NCBI RefSeq assembly: GCF_001429185.1
Contig: NZ_LMIW01000001.1
Location: 62,968-126,967, forward strand
From: Terrabacter sp. Root85
GTDB taxonomy: Bacteria; Actinomycetota; Actinomycetes; Actinomycetales; Dermatophilaceae
Length of the DNA: 64,000 nucleotides
Direction: 5' to 3'
Part shown: one piece after another, positions 52,251 through 61,878 of the stretch
Position numbering within the stretch: position 1 is the first letter of the stretch
Layout of the letters: each line of letters opens with the position of its first letter
Translations under genes and position numbers: made by a program
Notes under the pieces: generated by a model
Told to the model about the DNA's origin: nothing
What the model saw: only the letters and a program-made list of their open reading frames with translations
Database searches by the model: none

Positions 52251-52790
52251 TCACGCCAGCGTCCAGTCCCAGCCGGGCTGCCATGCGAAGGGCGCGGTGA
52301 CGAGCTGCTCGAGCGGCACCCCGTCGAGCAGGTGCTGGAGCGCCCAGCGGTTGGCGGAGTGGGCGATGAGGAGCACACGCTCGCCCTCGTGGTCGCGCCG
52401 CAGGTCGCGCAGCACGTCCGCCGTCGCGTCGACGACGTCACGGTAGCTCTGTCCGCCGCCCGGGAAGGGCACGTCGACGTGGTCGAGCCGCACGCGTTCG
52501 AGGTCGGCGACGGGCCCCCCGTTCAGCCGGCCGTAGTCGCACTCGCGGAGCCGGGCGTCGGCGTGCCGGGGCACGTCGGTGCCGCCGTAGGCGAGCTCGG
52601 CCGTCTCGACGGCACGGGCCAGGTCGGAGGTGTAGACCGCGGCGAACCCGCCCGCAGGTCGCCGTCGCCCGAGCTCGACGGCGAGACGACGACCCTCCTC
52701 CGAGAGACGACCGCGGAGCCAGCCGGTCGCGACCCCGGCCTCGTTGTCCTCGGTGATCGAGTGGGTCTCGTAGACGAGCTCGACGCTCAC
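52251..52790 (-). CDS. Histidine phosphatase (PhoE/GpmB-like)
   Basis: 179 residues. The usual RHG catalytic start is THS here (VYETHSITEDNEAGVATGWL), the second conserved His is in LLIAHSANRWALQHL, and the Arg/Glu partners appear (DLARAVETAE, RLRECDYGRL). The THS-type subfamily occurs in actinobacteria. Substrate likely a small phosphate ester. GTG start overlaps the thioesterase stop (GTGA), so the pair is coupled. Confidence 0.85.
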   Translation of the reverse strand: MSVELVYETHSITEDNEAGVATGWLRGRLSEEGRRLAVELGRRRPAGGFAAVYTSDLARAVETAELAYGGTDVPRHADARLRECDYGRLNGGPVADLERVRLDHVDVPFPGGGQSYRDVVDATADVLRDLRRDHEGERVLLIAHSANRWALQHLLDGVPLEQLVTAPFAWQPGWDWTLA

Positions 52791-53635
52791 CCGCCCGCCT
52801 TGGGCAGCCGCACGCCGCACAGCTGGCGGGACTGCGCGACGAGGTTGCCGGCGGAGTCCCAGATCATCGCGTCCTCCTCCATCATCCCGCCGCCGAGGGT
52901 GTCGCTGCCGAGCGTCACCTGCAACCAGCCCGGTTCGGGTCGCCGCCGCACGTGACCGGTGAACTCAAGCGTCGGCGTCCAGCCGAAGAGCCCGAGGTCG
53001 AAGGCCACGGGGGGAAGGGCGTCGAGCGCCATCATGAGCATCGTCGTGTCGGGCTCGCGGCCGTCGCGCAGCCGCAGCCAGCCGCGCATGACCCCGCGCA
53101 TCGAGGGCTTGCCGAGCGCCCACCCGGCGGTGCTCGGGTCGAGCCGCAGGTCGAGCCGCTCGAGGAACTTCGCGTTGGCGAGGAAGTCGGGCGGCGCCTG
53201 CTCGGCCGAGACGCACTGCTCGGGCGGCGGCATCTCGGGCGGGCTCGCCTGGCGCTGCACGTCGAGGTCGGTGAGGTTGCCGAACGAGCCGATGGCGCGC
53301 ATCCGCTCGACGGGCCGGCCGTCGTCGCCGGTCTGGTGGATCGTCATCTGCCCCGTCGAGAGCTTCCGGCCGCACCGCATCACCTCGGTGGTGACGGTGA
53401 ACGGCCCGGGCTGCGAGGCGGTCATGAAGTACGCCGACAGCACGACGGGGTCGACGTGCTCGGTCGTCTCGGTCGGGTCGGAGGCGAGGTGCTCGCCGAG
53501 CGCCCGGAGGGCGGTCGTCATGACGAGGCCGCCGTTGACGGCGTTGCCGATCATCCACTCCTCGTGGAAGGTGCCGTGCCGCTGCGTGGGGTCGTCGCCG
53601 GTCTCGAGCCGGGTCGCGTCGTCGTACTCGCTCAC
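52787..53635 (-). CDS. Thioesterase family protein (hotdog fold)
   Basis: 282 residues, double-hotdog type. N-half HEEWMIGNAVNGGLVMTTAL and VVLSAYFMTASQPGPFTVTT; C-half TGHVRRRPEPGWLQVTLGSD and GGMMEEDAMIWDSAGNLVAQ, the usual closing motif WDSxGxLVAQSRQL. Likely hydrolyses an acyl-CoA. GTG start at 53635, with the longer ORF extension being noncoding. Upstream gap shared with divergent rmuC. Confidence 0.87.
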   Translation of the reverse strand: MSEYDDATRLETGDDPTQRHGTFHEEWMIGNAVNGGLVMTTALRALGEHLASDPTETTEHVDPVVLSAYFMTASQPGPFTVTTEVMRCGRKLSTGQMTIHQTGDDGRPVERMRAIGSFGNLTDLDVQRQASPPEMPPPEQCVSAEQAPPDFLANAKFLERLDLRLDPSTAGWALGKPSMRGVMRGWLRLRDGREPDTTMLMMALDALPPVAFDLGLFGWTPTLEFTGHVRRRPEPGWLQVTLGSDTLGGGMMEEDAMIWDSAGNLVAQSRQLCGVRLPKAGG

Positions 53636-53776
53636 GGACAAGGTGTAACAGACGTCCCCGACGCGCCGCCCACCCCGGGCGTATGCCGTCCGCCACGTCC
53701 CGCCCGCCGCAGCCGTCTGGGACGTGGCCGGGTGTCGCGTCCCCACGGTGTCGGCGCCGTCTGGGACGGTGCTCGC

Positions 53777-55036
53777 ATGGACCTCACCGCTCTGCTCGTC
53801 GGCCTCGTCATCGGGGCACTCGTCGGGGGCCTGCTCGCCTGGCTCTCGGCCCGCTCCGCCCTGCTGGCCCGGTCGGCCGGCGCCGAGGCCGAGCGTGACG
53901 TGCTCCGGGAGCGCGTGGCCGACCTCGAGGCCGCCCGCGACGTCGACGACACGACCGCGAGCCTGCTCGCCCCGCTGCGCGACACCATCGGCCGGGTCGA
54001 GCGCCAGGTCGGGGCGCTCGAGCGCGACCGGTCCCTCCAGTTCGGCCAGCTGGGCGAGCGCCTCACCGAGGTGAGCCGCTCGACCGAGTCACTCCGCTCC
54101 GAGACGGCGACGCTCGCGAGCGCCCTCAACGCCTCCACCGTCCGCGGCGCCTGGGGCGAGGTCCAGCTGAGGCGCGTGCTCGAGCTGGCGGGCCTCATCG
54201 CCCGCTGCGACTTCGACGAGCAGGTGACGCGCGTCAGCCGGCACGGCGCGACGGTGCGACCCGACGCGGTCATCAACCTGCCCGGCTCCCGTCACGTCGT
54301 CGTCGACTCGAAGGCGCCGATGGCGCACTTCCTCCAGGCCCACGGCGACACCGTGTCCGAGGTCGAGCGTGCCGAGCTGCTCGCCGCCCACGCCACCTCG
54401 CTGCGGCGGCACGTCGAGGGCCTGGCCGCCAAGGCGTACTGGACGGCCTTCACCCGCTCCCCCGAGGTCGTCATCTGCTTCGTCCCTGGCGAGGCGATCC
54501 TCGCGACCGCCCTCTCCGACGACCCCGGCCTCTACGAGCACGCCCTCTCGCGCAAGGTCGTCCTCGCCTCCCCGGGCACGCTCTTCGCCGTCCTGCGCAC
54601 CATCGGGGCGATCTGGCAGCAGGACGCCCTCGAGCAGAACGCCCGCGAGCTACTCGTCATCGGCCAGGACCTCTATGCGCGTCTGACGACCCTCGGCGGG
54701 CACGTGACGACGATGGGCCAGTCCCTCTCGCGCTCCGTCGAGCAGTACAACCGGTTCGTCGGCACCCTCGAGTCGCGGGTGCTCGTCACGGCGCGACGCA
54801 TGCACGAGCTGCACCTGACCACCGACGCGCCCCCGACCCTCGAGCCGCTCGAGGTCGCGCCGCGCTCGCTCAGCGCGGCGGAGCTGACCGACGACCTCGG
54901 GCGCACGGCCCGGGACGACGCGTTCCTCGGCCATGCCGTCGGGCGCAGCGGGGCAGTTGGCCAGGGGGGCACAGGCGCCGCCGGCGTCGACTCCCGTCAG
55001 GGGTCCGACGACGACCCCCGCGAGCAGTCCGCCTGA
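53777..55036 (+). CDS. rmuC: DNA recombination protein RmuC
   Basis: 419 residues. One N-terminal membrane helix (LLVGLVIGALVGGLLAWLSA), coiled coil, then the RmuC core with nuclease-like motifs: VRGAWGEVQLRRVLELAG, RPDAVINLPGSRHVVVDSKA, and YNRFVGTLESRVLVTARRMH. RmuC limits DNA inversions; activity is unclear. ATG at 53777. The tail is disordered. Stands alone near ychF and ispH, as in mycobacteria. Confidence 0.92.
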   Translation: MDLTALLVGLVIGALVGGLLAWLSARSALLARSAGAEAERDVLRERVADLEAARDVDDTTASLLAPLRDTIGRVERQVGALERDRSLQFGQLGERLTEVSRSTESLRSETATLASALNASTVRGAWGEVQLRRVLELAGLIARCDFDEQVTRVSRHGATVRPDAVINLPGSRHVVVDSKAPMAHFLQAHGDTVSEVERAELLAAHATSLRRHVEGLAAKAYWTAFTRSPEVVICFVPGEAILATALSDDPGLYEHALSRKVVLASPGTLFAVLRTIGAIWQQDALEQNARELLVIGQDLYARLTTLGGHVTTMGQSLSRSVEQYNRFVGTLESRVLVTARRMHELHLTTDAPPTLEPLEVAPRSLSAAELTDDLGRTARDDAFLGHAVGRSGAVGQGGTGAAGVDSRQGSDDDPREQSA

Positions 55037-55217
55037 GCCGGACCGTCCGGCGCGGCCGGTCGACGCGGGAGCGTGGTCGTCGGCTCGTCGGGGTGGCAGC
55101 CGTGGGCGCCCCTGTGCGGCAGGCAGTTCGGGTCGCGGCCGGCGATGTCCGATTTGTCCGGGAAGTGGACACCTGCTACGGCGCCGCGGACAATACGCGC
55201 GTGGGATTGGGTAGATC

Positions 55218-56924
55218 GTGACCGGGGCGGGGGGCCCGGGTCCGGAGGACTCCAGCGCGCCGACCCGGCGCATCGGTCCGTACGAGCAGAGCCTGCGCGA
55301 GTCGCGGGAGCGTCTCGAGGCGGCCGAGCGCGAGCATGCCCGCCGGCGCCGTCGCACGCGCGTCATCGCGGCCGTCGCGACCCTCGCGGTGGTCGCCGGC
55401 GTTGGCTACGGCGCCTTCCGCTACGTCGGACTCCGTGAGGTCCCGACCGCCCTGCCCACCACCGCTGCCCAGCCGACGTCGTGCGCCGACGCGGTCAAGG
55501 TCCGGGTGTCCGTGGCCCCGGCCATCGCGCCCGCCGTGGCCGCTGCCGCCGAGTCCCTCGCCGGACGTCCGGACGGCCCGTGCGCGGCCTACACGATCGA
55601 CTCCGAGGAGCCCTTCTCCGTCGCAGGTTCGCTCGGCGGAGCGGGACGTCCGGACGCCTGGATCACCGACTCCTCCGTCTGGGTCGGGCGCGCGAACGCC
55701 GTCTCCGGTTCCACGGTCACCCCCGGCGAGCCCTTCGCCTCGAGCGCCGTCCTCGTGGCGATGAAGGACGAGACCGCGTCCGGCCTCGGCAGCCGACTGC
55801 GCTGGGCCGACCTGCTCGGTGGTCCCGTGCCGATGCGCATCCCCGACCCGAACCGGTCGGCGATCGCCCGGATCGCCCTCGGCGTCGCGTCGACGTCGCT
55901 GCCGGACGCGAGGCTGCGCGCGCTCGCGGCGGCGTCGGCGCCCACGGGCACCGGCGGCGTGTCTCTCGCCGGCATCGCGACGGCCGGGCGCAGCGTCGGG
56001 GCCGTCGTCTCGCAGGCGCAGCTCGTCGCGTGGAACACCGCCCACCCCGACCAGGCGCTGGCGGCCGTGGCGCCGTCCGAGGGAGCCCCGGCCCTGGAGT
56101 ACTCCCTCGTGTCGCTGACGAAGGATCCGGACAAGACCGGTCCCGTCACCGCGCTGGAGCACTACCTCACATCGGCGGACACGCGGAAGGTCCTGCAGGA
56201 CAGCGGATTCCGCACGGCCGATGGCGACCCCAAGGATCCGTCGCCGCTGTACGGCGAGATCCACGTGGCCGGTGAGGCCGAGGGCGCCTCGCTCACAAAG
56301 GCCGCCGGCCTCTGGAATGCCGCAGCGAAGAAGACCCAGGCCCTGCTCGCCGTCGACGTCTCCGGCTCGATGCTCGAGCGCGCCGACAATGGCACCCGTC
56401 TCGCGATCGTGCAGAAGTCGACGGCCCGCGCCGTGGCCGCCGTCTCCCCGACGACGATGGCGTCCCTGTGGATCTACTCGCTCCACGTCGGCAGCCGCGC
56501 CGACGACTATCGGCAGCTGACCGACTACGGCAGGCTCGGCGTCAGCAAGAGCCTCGGCGCGCTGGACGACGCCGTCGCACGGCTCGACACCTACGTCGGC
56601 GGCGGGAGCGGGCTCTACGACACCATCGCCGCCGCCTACGACCGCGCCCGGTCCGCGTGGCGGCCCGGCTACGCCAACACCCTCGTCATCGTCGCCGACG
56701 GCCCCAACGAGGACGACTACGGCCTGACCCTCGAGCTGCTCAAGAAGCGTCTCGCCGCCGCGAAGGACCCGAAGCGGCCGGTCCGGGTCGTCGTGCTCGG
56801 CATCGGCGGTCGCGCGGACGCGGCCGCGATGCGCCAGGTCGTGGCGATCACGGGTGGCCAGTACGTCTCGACCGAGACGGTCCAGGACCTCCAGCCGGCC
56901 CTGACGACGGCGCTCGGCGGCTGA
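55218..56924 (+). CDS. Membrane-anchored solute-binding plus VWA domain protein
   Basis: 568 residues. A cytosolic GPYEQSLRESRERLEAAERE motif and basic stretch precede one membrane helix (VIAAVATLAVVAGVGYGAFR). Outside comes a periplasmic-binding-type domain (VRVSVAPAIAPAVAAAAESL, RPDAWITDSSVWVGRANAV, SEGAPALEYSLV) to about residue 350, then a von Willebrand A domain with MIDAS start AVDVSGSMLERADN and VIVADGPNEDDYG. It resembles metal-binding adhesion or chaperone-type VWA proteins. A paralog lies at the window end. GTG start. Confidence 0.82.
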   Translation: MTGAGGPGPEDSSAPTRRIGPYEQSLRESRERLEAAEREHARRRRRTRVIAAVATLAVVAGVGYGAFRYVGLREVPTALPTTAAQPTSCADAVKVRVSVAPAIAPAVAAAAESLAGRPDGPCAAYTIDSEEPFSVAGSLGGAGRPDAWITDSSVWVGRANAVSGSTVTPGEPFASSAVLVAMKDETASGLGSRLRWADLLGGPVPMRIPDPNRSAIARIALGVASTSLPDARLRALAAASAPTGTGGVSLAGIATAGRSVGAVVSQAQLVAWNTAHPDQALAAVAPSEGAPALEYSLVSLTKDPDKTGPVTALEHYLTSADTRKVLQDSGFRTADGDPKDPSPLYGEIHVAGEAEGASLTKAAGLWNAAAKKTQALLAVDVSGSMLERADNGTRLAIVQKSTARAVAAVSPTTMASLWIYSLHVGSRADDYRQLTDYGRLGVSKSLGALDDAVARLDTYVGGGSGLYDTIAAAYDRARSAWRPGYANTLVIVADGPNEDDYGLTLELLKKRLAAAKDPKRPVRVVVLGIGGRADAAAMRQVVAITGGQYVSTETVQDLQPALTTALGG

Positions 56925-56956
56925 CGGGGCGGCGGGGACGCGAGGGCGTCATCGCG

Positions 56957-57991
56957 TCAGTGGAGCGAGCCGGAGTCCTCGAAGGCGGCGTCGTGGCGCA
57001 CCGTGCCGGCGTCCTCGCCCTTGGCGGCCTTGAGGTCACGGCGCAGCTCGTTGGGCAGCGAGAAGAGCAACGACTCCTCGGCGGCGATGACCGCCTCGAC
57101 CTCGCCGTAGCCACGCTCCGCGAGCCACGTCAGCACGTCACGCACGAGCACCTCCGGCACGCTGGCACCCGAGGTGACACCCACGGTCGAGACACCGTCG
57201 AGCCACGCCTCGTCGATCTCGTCGGCGAAGTCGACGAGATGCCCGTCCCGGGCGCCGTGCTCGATCGCGACCTCCACGAGGCGCACCGAGTTGGACGAGT
57301 TGCGCGACCCGACGACGATCATGAGGTCGGTGTCCTTGGCCATCTGCTTGACGGCGAGCTGGCGGTTCTGGGTGGCGTAGCAGATGTCGTCGGAGGGCGG
57401 GCTCTGCAGCGCCGGGAACTTCTCCTTGAGGCGAGCGACCGTCTCCATCGTCTCGTCGACCGACAGGGTGGTCTGCGAGAGCCAGACGACCTTCTCCGGG
57501 TCGCGCACGGTGACGTTGTCGACGTCGGCGGGACCGTCGACGAGCGTGATGTGCTCAGGGGCCTCGCCCGCGGTGCCCACGACCTCCTCGTGCCCCTCGT
57601 GCCCGATGAGGAGGATGTCGAAGTCGTCGTCGGCGAAGCGGACGGCCTCGCGGTGCACCTTCGTCACGAGGGGACAGGTCGCGTCGATCGTCTTGAGGCT
57701 GCGGACCCGCGCCTCCTCGTGCACGACGGGGGCCACCCCGTGGGCCGAGAAGATGACGGTGGCACCCTCGGGCACCTCGTCGGTCTCGTCGACGAAGATC
57801 GCGCCGCGCTTCTCGAGCGTGGTGACGACGTGCTTGTTGTGCACGATCTGCTTGCGCACGTAGACCGGCGGCCCGTAGAGCTCGAGGGCCTTCTCGACGG
57901 TCACGACCGCCCGGTCGACGCCGGCGCAGTAGCCGCGTGGCGCCGCGAGGAGGACCTTCTTGGCGGACGTCTGGTCGGCTGGCTCGCTCAT
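56957..57991 (-). CDS. ispH: 4-hydroxy-3-methylbut-2-enyl diphosphate reductase
   Basis: 344 residues with the three Fe-S Cys: Cys22 in [12 protein letters not shown], one in [15 protein letters not shown] and one in [15 protein letters not shown]. His motifs HNKHVV and IFSAHGVAP are present. Makes IPP and DMAPP, last step of the non-mevalonate isoprenoid route. ATG at 57991 stands 6 bases behind a TACGAT box, so likely leaderless. Next to xseA as in Rv1110/Rv1108c. Confidence 0.96.
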   Translation of the reverse strand: MSEPADQTSAKKVLLAAPRGYCAGVDRAVVTVEKALELYGPPVYVRKQIVHNKHVVTTLEKRGAIFVDETDEVPEGATVIFSAHGVAPVVHEEARVRSLKTIDATCPLVTKVHREAVRFADDDFDILLIGHEGHEEVVGTAGEAPEHITLVDGPADVDNVTVRDPEKVVWLSQTTLSVDETMETVARLKEKFPALQSPPSDDICYATQNRQLAVKQMAKDTDLMIVVGSRNSSNSVRLVEVAIEHGARDGHLVDFADEIDEAWLDGVSTVGVTSGASVPEVLVRDVLTWLAERGYGEVEAVIAAEESLLFSLPNELRRDLKAAKGEDAGTVRHDAAFEDSGSLH

Positions 57992-57997
57992 GGGCCC

Positions 57998-58003
57998 ATC
58001 GTA
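57998..58003 (-). promoter_or_regulatory. -10 box TACGAT, leaderless promoter of ispH
   Basis: TACGAT on the minus strand is 6 bases upstream of the ispH ATG. It lies at the far end of the truncated phosphotransferase relic. Confidence 0.55.
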
Positions 58004-58088
58004 CGGTGGCGCACCGCTCGCCCCCGATTCGCCGCCCGGGCCGCGAGGACGCCGCAGCGGGCGAGGACCGGCCAGGCACCGCTCGACG

Positions 58089-58319
58089 AACGACCTCGAC
58101 GCGGGCCCTGGACTCGACCACGTCGTCAGGGTCCTCGCGCCAGAAGGCCCGCTTGACGGCATACGCACCCGGGTCCGTGACGGGCCGGTGGACCTCGCCC
58201 ATGGCGCCTCGTGCGACCCACTCCATCGAGCGGACCGAACCGAGCGCGTAGCGGTCGGCCACCCAGCGCGCAGTCTCGTCAGGCTCGGGGATCACCCGCG
58301 CCGACGCCAGGTGCGTCAC
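58089..58319 (-). pseudogene. N-terminal fragment of an aminoglycoside-phosphotransferase-family gene
   Basis: The frame from GTG 58319 reads [20 protein letters not shown], then [20 protein letters not shown] and [17 protein letters not shown]. This is the start of a small-molecule kinase of the APH family (Gly-rich loop and AVK Lys). After about 77 codons homology is lost in Arg/Ser-rich sequence, and the frame runs antiparallel-free into ispH without a stop. The kinase core, including the catalytic Asp, is missing, so the gene is a 3'-deleted relic. Confidence 0.6.
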
Positions 58320-58338
58320 ATCGACCCGGCAACACCTT

Positions 58339-58344
58339 TAGGGT
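58339..58344 (+). promoter_or_regulatory. -10 box TAGGGT of xseA
   Basis: TAGGGT ends 7 bases before an in-frame GTG (58352) and 13 before the ATG at 58358, so leaderless initiation at the GTG is favoured. Confidence 0.5.
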
Positions 58345-58351
58345 GACGCGG

Positions 58352-59746
58352 GTGAGCATGACGAGCCCGCTGCCCGACAAGGCCGCCGACACCACGGCCG
58401 AGCAGCCGTGGCCGGTGCGGGTGCTCAGCCTCAAGATCTCCGACTACGTCGACCGGATGAGCCAGCTGTGGGTCGAGGGCCAGGTCGTCCAGTTCAACCC
58501 ACGCGGCGGCACGGCCTTCCTCACCTTGCGCGACCCCGACGTCGACATGTCCCTGTCGGTCTCCGTGCCGATGAACGCCGTCAACGCCATGCCGATCCCG
58601 CTCGCCCAGGGCGCCCGGGTCGTGCTCCAGGCCAAGCCGACGTTCTGGACCAAACGCGGCACCCTCCAGCTCGAGGCACGCCAGATCCGTCCCGTCGGCA
58701 TCGGCGACCTTCTCGCCCGCGTCGAGATCCTCAAGCGCACGCTGGCTGCCGAGGGCGTCTTCGACGCGGGACGCAAGCGACCGATCCCCTTCCTCCCGCA
58801 CCGCGTCGGCCTCATCACCGGACGCAACTCCGCGGCCGAGAAGGACGTCGTCGAGAACGCCCGGCGCCGTTGGCCCGCCGTCCTCTTCGAGATCCGCGAG
58901 GTCGCCGTGCAGGGCACATCGGCCGTCACCGAGGTCGTCGAGGCGCTGCGCGAGCTCGACGCGATGTCGTCCGTCGACGTCATCGTCATCGCCCGCGGTG
59001 GTGGTGCGCTCGAGGAGCTGCTCCCCTTCTCCAACGAGGCGATGGTCCGTGCGGTCGCCCAGGCCCGCACCCCCGTCATCAGCGCCATCGGGCACGACGT
59101 CGACACCCCGCTGCTCGACCTCGTCGCCGACTGGCGGGCCTCGACACCGACAGACGCCGGCAAGAAGGTCGTCCCCGATGCCGCCCACGAGCGCGCCCTC
59201 GTCGACGCGGCACGCGACCGTGTGCGCCGCGCGCTCGTGCGCCGGGTGGAGGCCGAGCGGTCCGGGCTGCGCTCCCTCGTCTCCCGTCCCGTCATGGCCG
59301 ACCCGGTCGCCCTGGTCCGCGCGCGTCGTCAGGAGGTCGCCGCCCTCCGGGCGCGGGCCACGACGCGCGTCGAGGCCCGACTGCACCGCGCCGCCGACCA
59401 GGCCGAGCACCTCCGTCGCCAGGTCGTGGCCCTCTCACCCCAGTCGACCCTCGAGCGCGGGTATGCCGTCGTGCAGCACCGCGACGGCCGGATCGTCATG
59501 GACCAGGACGACGTCGGGGTCGGCGAGCTGCTCCGGGTCCGCGTCGCTCGCGGCGACTTCGGCGTACGCCCCGTGACCGCCGGCGCCGAGGACGCCCCAC
59601 CGAAGGCCTCGACGCGCAGGACCGCGGCTCGGAAGACGACGAGCGCCCCTGCCCGGAAGGCGGCCTCACCACGCACGCCCCGGGCGGGCAAGCGGCCCGA
59701 CACCCCGCCGGAGCCGACCGGTGGCGGCGACGTCACGACGCCGTAG
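58352..59746 (+). CDS. xseA: Exodeoxyribonuclease VII large subunit
   Basis: 464 residues. N-terminal OB-fold (WVEGQVVQFNPRGGTAFLTL), then the catalytic domain with VGLITGRNSAAEKDVVENA, VIARGGGALEELLPFSNEAM and SAIGHDVDTPLLDLVADWRA, then a coiled coil and a basic disordered tail. With XseB it degrades single-stranded DNA. GTG 58352 or ATG 58358 both possible. Overlaps the xseB promoter at its 3' end. Confidence 0.95.
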   Translation: MSMTSPLPDKAADTTAEQPWPVRVLSLKISDYVDRMSQLWVEGQVVQFNPRGGTAFLTLRDPDVDMSLSVSVPMNAVNAMPIPLAQGARVVLQAKPTFWTKRGTLQLEARQIRPVGIGDLLARVEILKRTLAAEGVFDAGRKRPIPFLPHRVGLITGRNSAAEKDVVENARRRWPAVLFEIREVAVQGTSAVTEVVEALRELDAMSSVDVIVIARGGGALEELLPFSNEAMVRAVAQARTPVISAIGHDVDTPLLDLVADWRASTPTDAGKKVVPDAAHERALVDAARDRVRRALVRRVEAERSGLRSLVSRPVMADPVALVRARRQEVAALRARATTRVEARLHRAADQAEHLRRQVVALSPQSTLERGYAVVQHRDGRIVMDQDDVGVGELLRVRVARGDFGVRPVTAGAEDAPPKASTRRTAARKTTSAPARKAASPRTPRAGKRPDTPPEPTGGGDVTTP

Positions 59747-59749
59747 GGT
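59744..59749 (+). promoter_or_regulatory. -10 box TAGGGT, leaderless promoter of xseB
   Basis: TAGGGT spans the xseA stop codon and is 7 bases before the xseB ATG (59757), allowing xseB to be transcribed separately from xseA. Confidence 0.5.
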
Positions 59750-59756
59750 GGCGCCC

Positions 59757-60047
59757 ATGGCTGACGCGACGACCACCGACGGCTTCCCCGACATCGCCGG
59801 GATGCGCTACGAGGACGCCCGTGAGGAGCTCATCGCGATCGTCGCCCAGCTCGAGGCCGGGCAGGCCCCGCTCGAGGACTCGATGCACCTCTGGCGTCGC
59901 GGTGAGGCGCTCGCCGCGCACTGCGCGACGTGGCTCGACGGTGCCCAGGCCGAGATCGAGCGGGCGACGCGTCCGACGTCTCCCGCAGCACCGACCGGCG
60001 AGCTGCACGCCGACGACGAGATCTTCGACGAGGACGACGAGTCCTGA
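59757..60047 (+). CDS. xseB: Exodeoxyribonuclease VII small subunit
   Basis: 96 residues. The XseB helix pair is clear: YEDAREELIAIVAQLEAGQA, then LEDSMHLWRRGEALAAHCAT and WLDGAQAEIERA. A disordered acidic tail follows. It binds the XseA coiled coil. Own leaderless promoter and 10-base gap to xseA. Confidence 0.93.
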   Translation: MADATTTDGFPDIAGMRYEDAREELIAIVAQLEAGQAPLEDSMHLWRRGEALAAHCATWLDGAQAEIERATRPTSPAAPTGELHADDEIFDEDDES

Positions 60048-60061
60048 CCGACCGCCCCTGA

Positions 60062-60089
60062 CCGACGGGCCTCGACCGACGGGCCTCGA
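60062..60089. repeat. Two tandem 14-bp repeats between convergent xseB and DUF4245
   Basis: CCGACGGGCCTCGA is repeated exactly twice. Around it CTGACCGAC and GTCGGGTCAG form an imperfect stem, so the region may end transcription in both directions. Confidence 0.7.
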
Positions 60090-60099
60090 CGGGGTCGGG

Positions 60100-60777
60100 T
60101 CAGCCGGTCGTGGTCGACGGCGCGGGGGTCACGCCGGGCGCGGGCGTCACGGGCGCGAGGGCCGCGACGAACGCCTTGAGCTCGTCCTCGGGCGCGGTGC
60201 CGCTCGCCACGAGCGTCAACCCGCGAGCGCCGTCACCGCGGGCGACGTAGGCGACCTGGCCCGCGTCGTTCGCGACGAACTTCTCGAACGTGCGCCCCGA
60301 GACCGTCACGGTGCCGGCGGCGTCCCCGTCGTCGACCGAGCGGGAGACCCAGCCCTGGGTCGCGCCCGCCGCCTGCTTCAGGGCGATGTCCTTGCCGCTC
60401 GGGGTCGTCCAGACCGTCGTGAAGGTCTGGACCTTCTCGGTGCCCGGCGCATACGTCGCCACGGTCGGCACCCAGCCGTCGCCGAGGCCCTTCGGCAGCT
60501 GGACCGGCCACGACGTCTGCGCCGCGACCTGGCTCGCCTTGCCGGCCGCGTCGACGGCCGGGCGCTGCACCTGGGTGATGCGGGGGACGATCGCGACGAG
60601 CGCGAGCACGAACAGCCCGATGACGAACATCGAGCGGAACATGTTGGGGAAGGTCCCGAGCGAGTAGCGGCTCGGCGGAGCGGCCGGCGTGGTGGGGCCC
60701 GCGGCCTCCGGTGACTCGGTCGCCGGAGCGGGGGTGGTCTCTGCCGGGGGTGTCGACGGCGTCGACGGGGTGCTCAT
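60100..60777 (-). CDS. DUF4245 domain membrane-anchored protein
   Basis: 225 residues. Disordered Thr/Pro-rich start, one membrane helix (MFVIGLFVLALVAIVPRIT), then the DUF4245 outside domain (SWPVQLPKGLGDGWVPTVAT, VTVSGRTFEKFVANDAGQVA). Function unknown; always near glpX in actinobacteria (Rv1100). ATG at 60777 with GGGG upstream; another in-frame ATG lies 9 bases earlier. Divergent from glpX. Confidence 0.88.
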   Translation of the reverse strand: MSTPSTPSTPPAETTPAPATESPEAAGPTTPAAPPSRYSLGTFPNMFRSMFVIGLFVLALVAIVPRITQVQRPAVDAAGKASQVAAQTSWPVQLPKGLGDGWVPTVATYAPGTEKVQTFTTVWTTPSGKDIALKQAAGATQGWVSRSVDDGDAAGTVTVSGRTFEKFVANDAGQVAYVARGDGARGLTLVASGTAPEDELKAFVAALAPVTPAPGVTPAPSTTTG

Positions 60778-60874
60778 GCCCCCCATGGTCCCCGACTCCC
60801 GGACGCGGTCCAAACGCGGGTGTGGCCACCGATAGGCTGGCGCCGACTCGTTCTGCGCCGACGGAGGACCTTTG

Positions 60875-61867
60875 ATGAAGCACAGCCAGCCGGATCGCAA
60901 CCTCGCTCTCGAGCTGGTCCGGGTGACCGAGGCAGCAGCCATGGCCGGGGGCCGCTGGGTCGGCCGCGGCGAGAAGAACAAGGCCGATGGTGCCGCCGTC
61001 GAGGCGATGCGCGCCATGATCTCGACCGTCAGCATGCGCGGCGTCGTCGTCATCGGCGAGGGCGAGAAGGACAACGCCCCGATGCTCTTCAACGGTGAGC
61101 AGGTCGGTGACGGCACCGGCCCCGAGGTCGACGTCGCCGTCGACCCGATCGACGGCACGACGCTGACGGCCAAGGGCATGAACAACGCCGTCGCCGTCAT
61201 GGCCGTCGCCAACCGGGGCGCGATGTACGACCCCTCGGCCGTGTTCTACATGGACAAGCTCGCGACCGGTCCCGAGGCGGCCGAGGTCGTCGACATCCGG
61301 CTCCCCGTCGCCGAGAACATCCGGCGCATCGCCAAGGCCAAGAAGGAGACGCCGGCCGACGTCACGGTCGTCATGCTCGACCGGCCGCGCCATGAGCACC
61401 TCGCCGAGCAGATCCGCGACACGGGCGCCCGCATCCGCTACATCGTCGACGGCGACGTCGCCGGCGCCGTCATGGCCGCCCGCCCGGGCACCGGTGTCGA
61501 CCTGCTCCTCGGCATCGGCGGCACCCCCGAGGGGATCATCGCCGCCTGTGCCATCAAGTGCACCGGCGGCGTCATCCAGGGCCGGCTCTGGCCCAAGGAC
61601 GACGAGGAGCGCCAGAAGGCCCTCGACGCCGGTCACGACCTCGAGCGGGTCCTGTCCACCGACGACCTCGTCGTCGGTGAGTGCTTCTTCGTCGCGACCG
61701 GCATCACCGACGGCGAGCTGCTCCGAGGCGTGCGCTACGGCGCGAAGTCGGCGCGCACCAACTCCCTCGTCATGCGCTCGCGCAGCGGCACCATCCGCAC
61801 CATCGACAGCGAGCACCGCTTCGACCGCCCGGGCTGGTTCGGCAGCACCGACATGATCGAGGAGTGA
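60875..61867 (+). CDS. glpX: Fructose-1,6-bisphosphatase, class II
   Basis: 330 residues. Metal-site motifs [17 protein letters not shown] and [17 protein letters not shown], then [19 protein letters not shown]. GlpX-type enzyme of gluconeogenesis, the sole FBPase in many actinobacteria. ATG at 60875 with GGAGGACC 7 bases upstream. Followed 11 bases later by a PfkB kinase gene, so sugar phosphate enzymes are paired. Confidence 0.95.
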   Translation: MKHSQPDRNLALELVRVTEAAAMAGGRWVGRGEKNKADGAAVEAMRAMISTVSMRGVVVIGEGEKDNAPMLFNGEQVGDGTGPEVDVAVDPIDGTTLTAKGMNNAVAVMAVANRGAMYDPSAVFYMDKLATGPEAAEVVDIRLPVAENIRRIAKAKKETPADVTVVMLDRPRHEHLAEQIRDTGARIRYIVDGDVAGAVMAARPGTGVDLLLGIGGTPEGIIAACAIKCTGGVIQGRLWPKDDEERQKALDAGHDLERVLSTDDLVVGECFFVATGITDGELLRGVRYGAKSARTNSLVMRSRSGTIRTIDSEHRFDRPGWFGSTDMIEE

Positions 61868-61878
61868 GGACCGCCACG

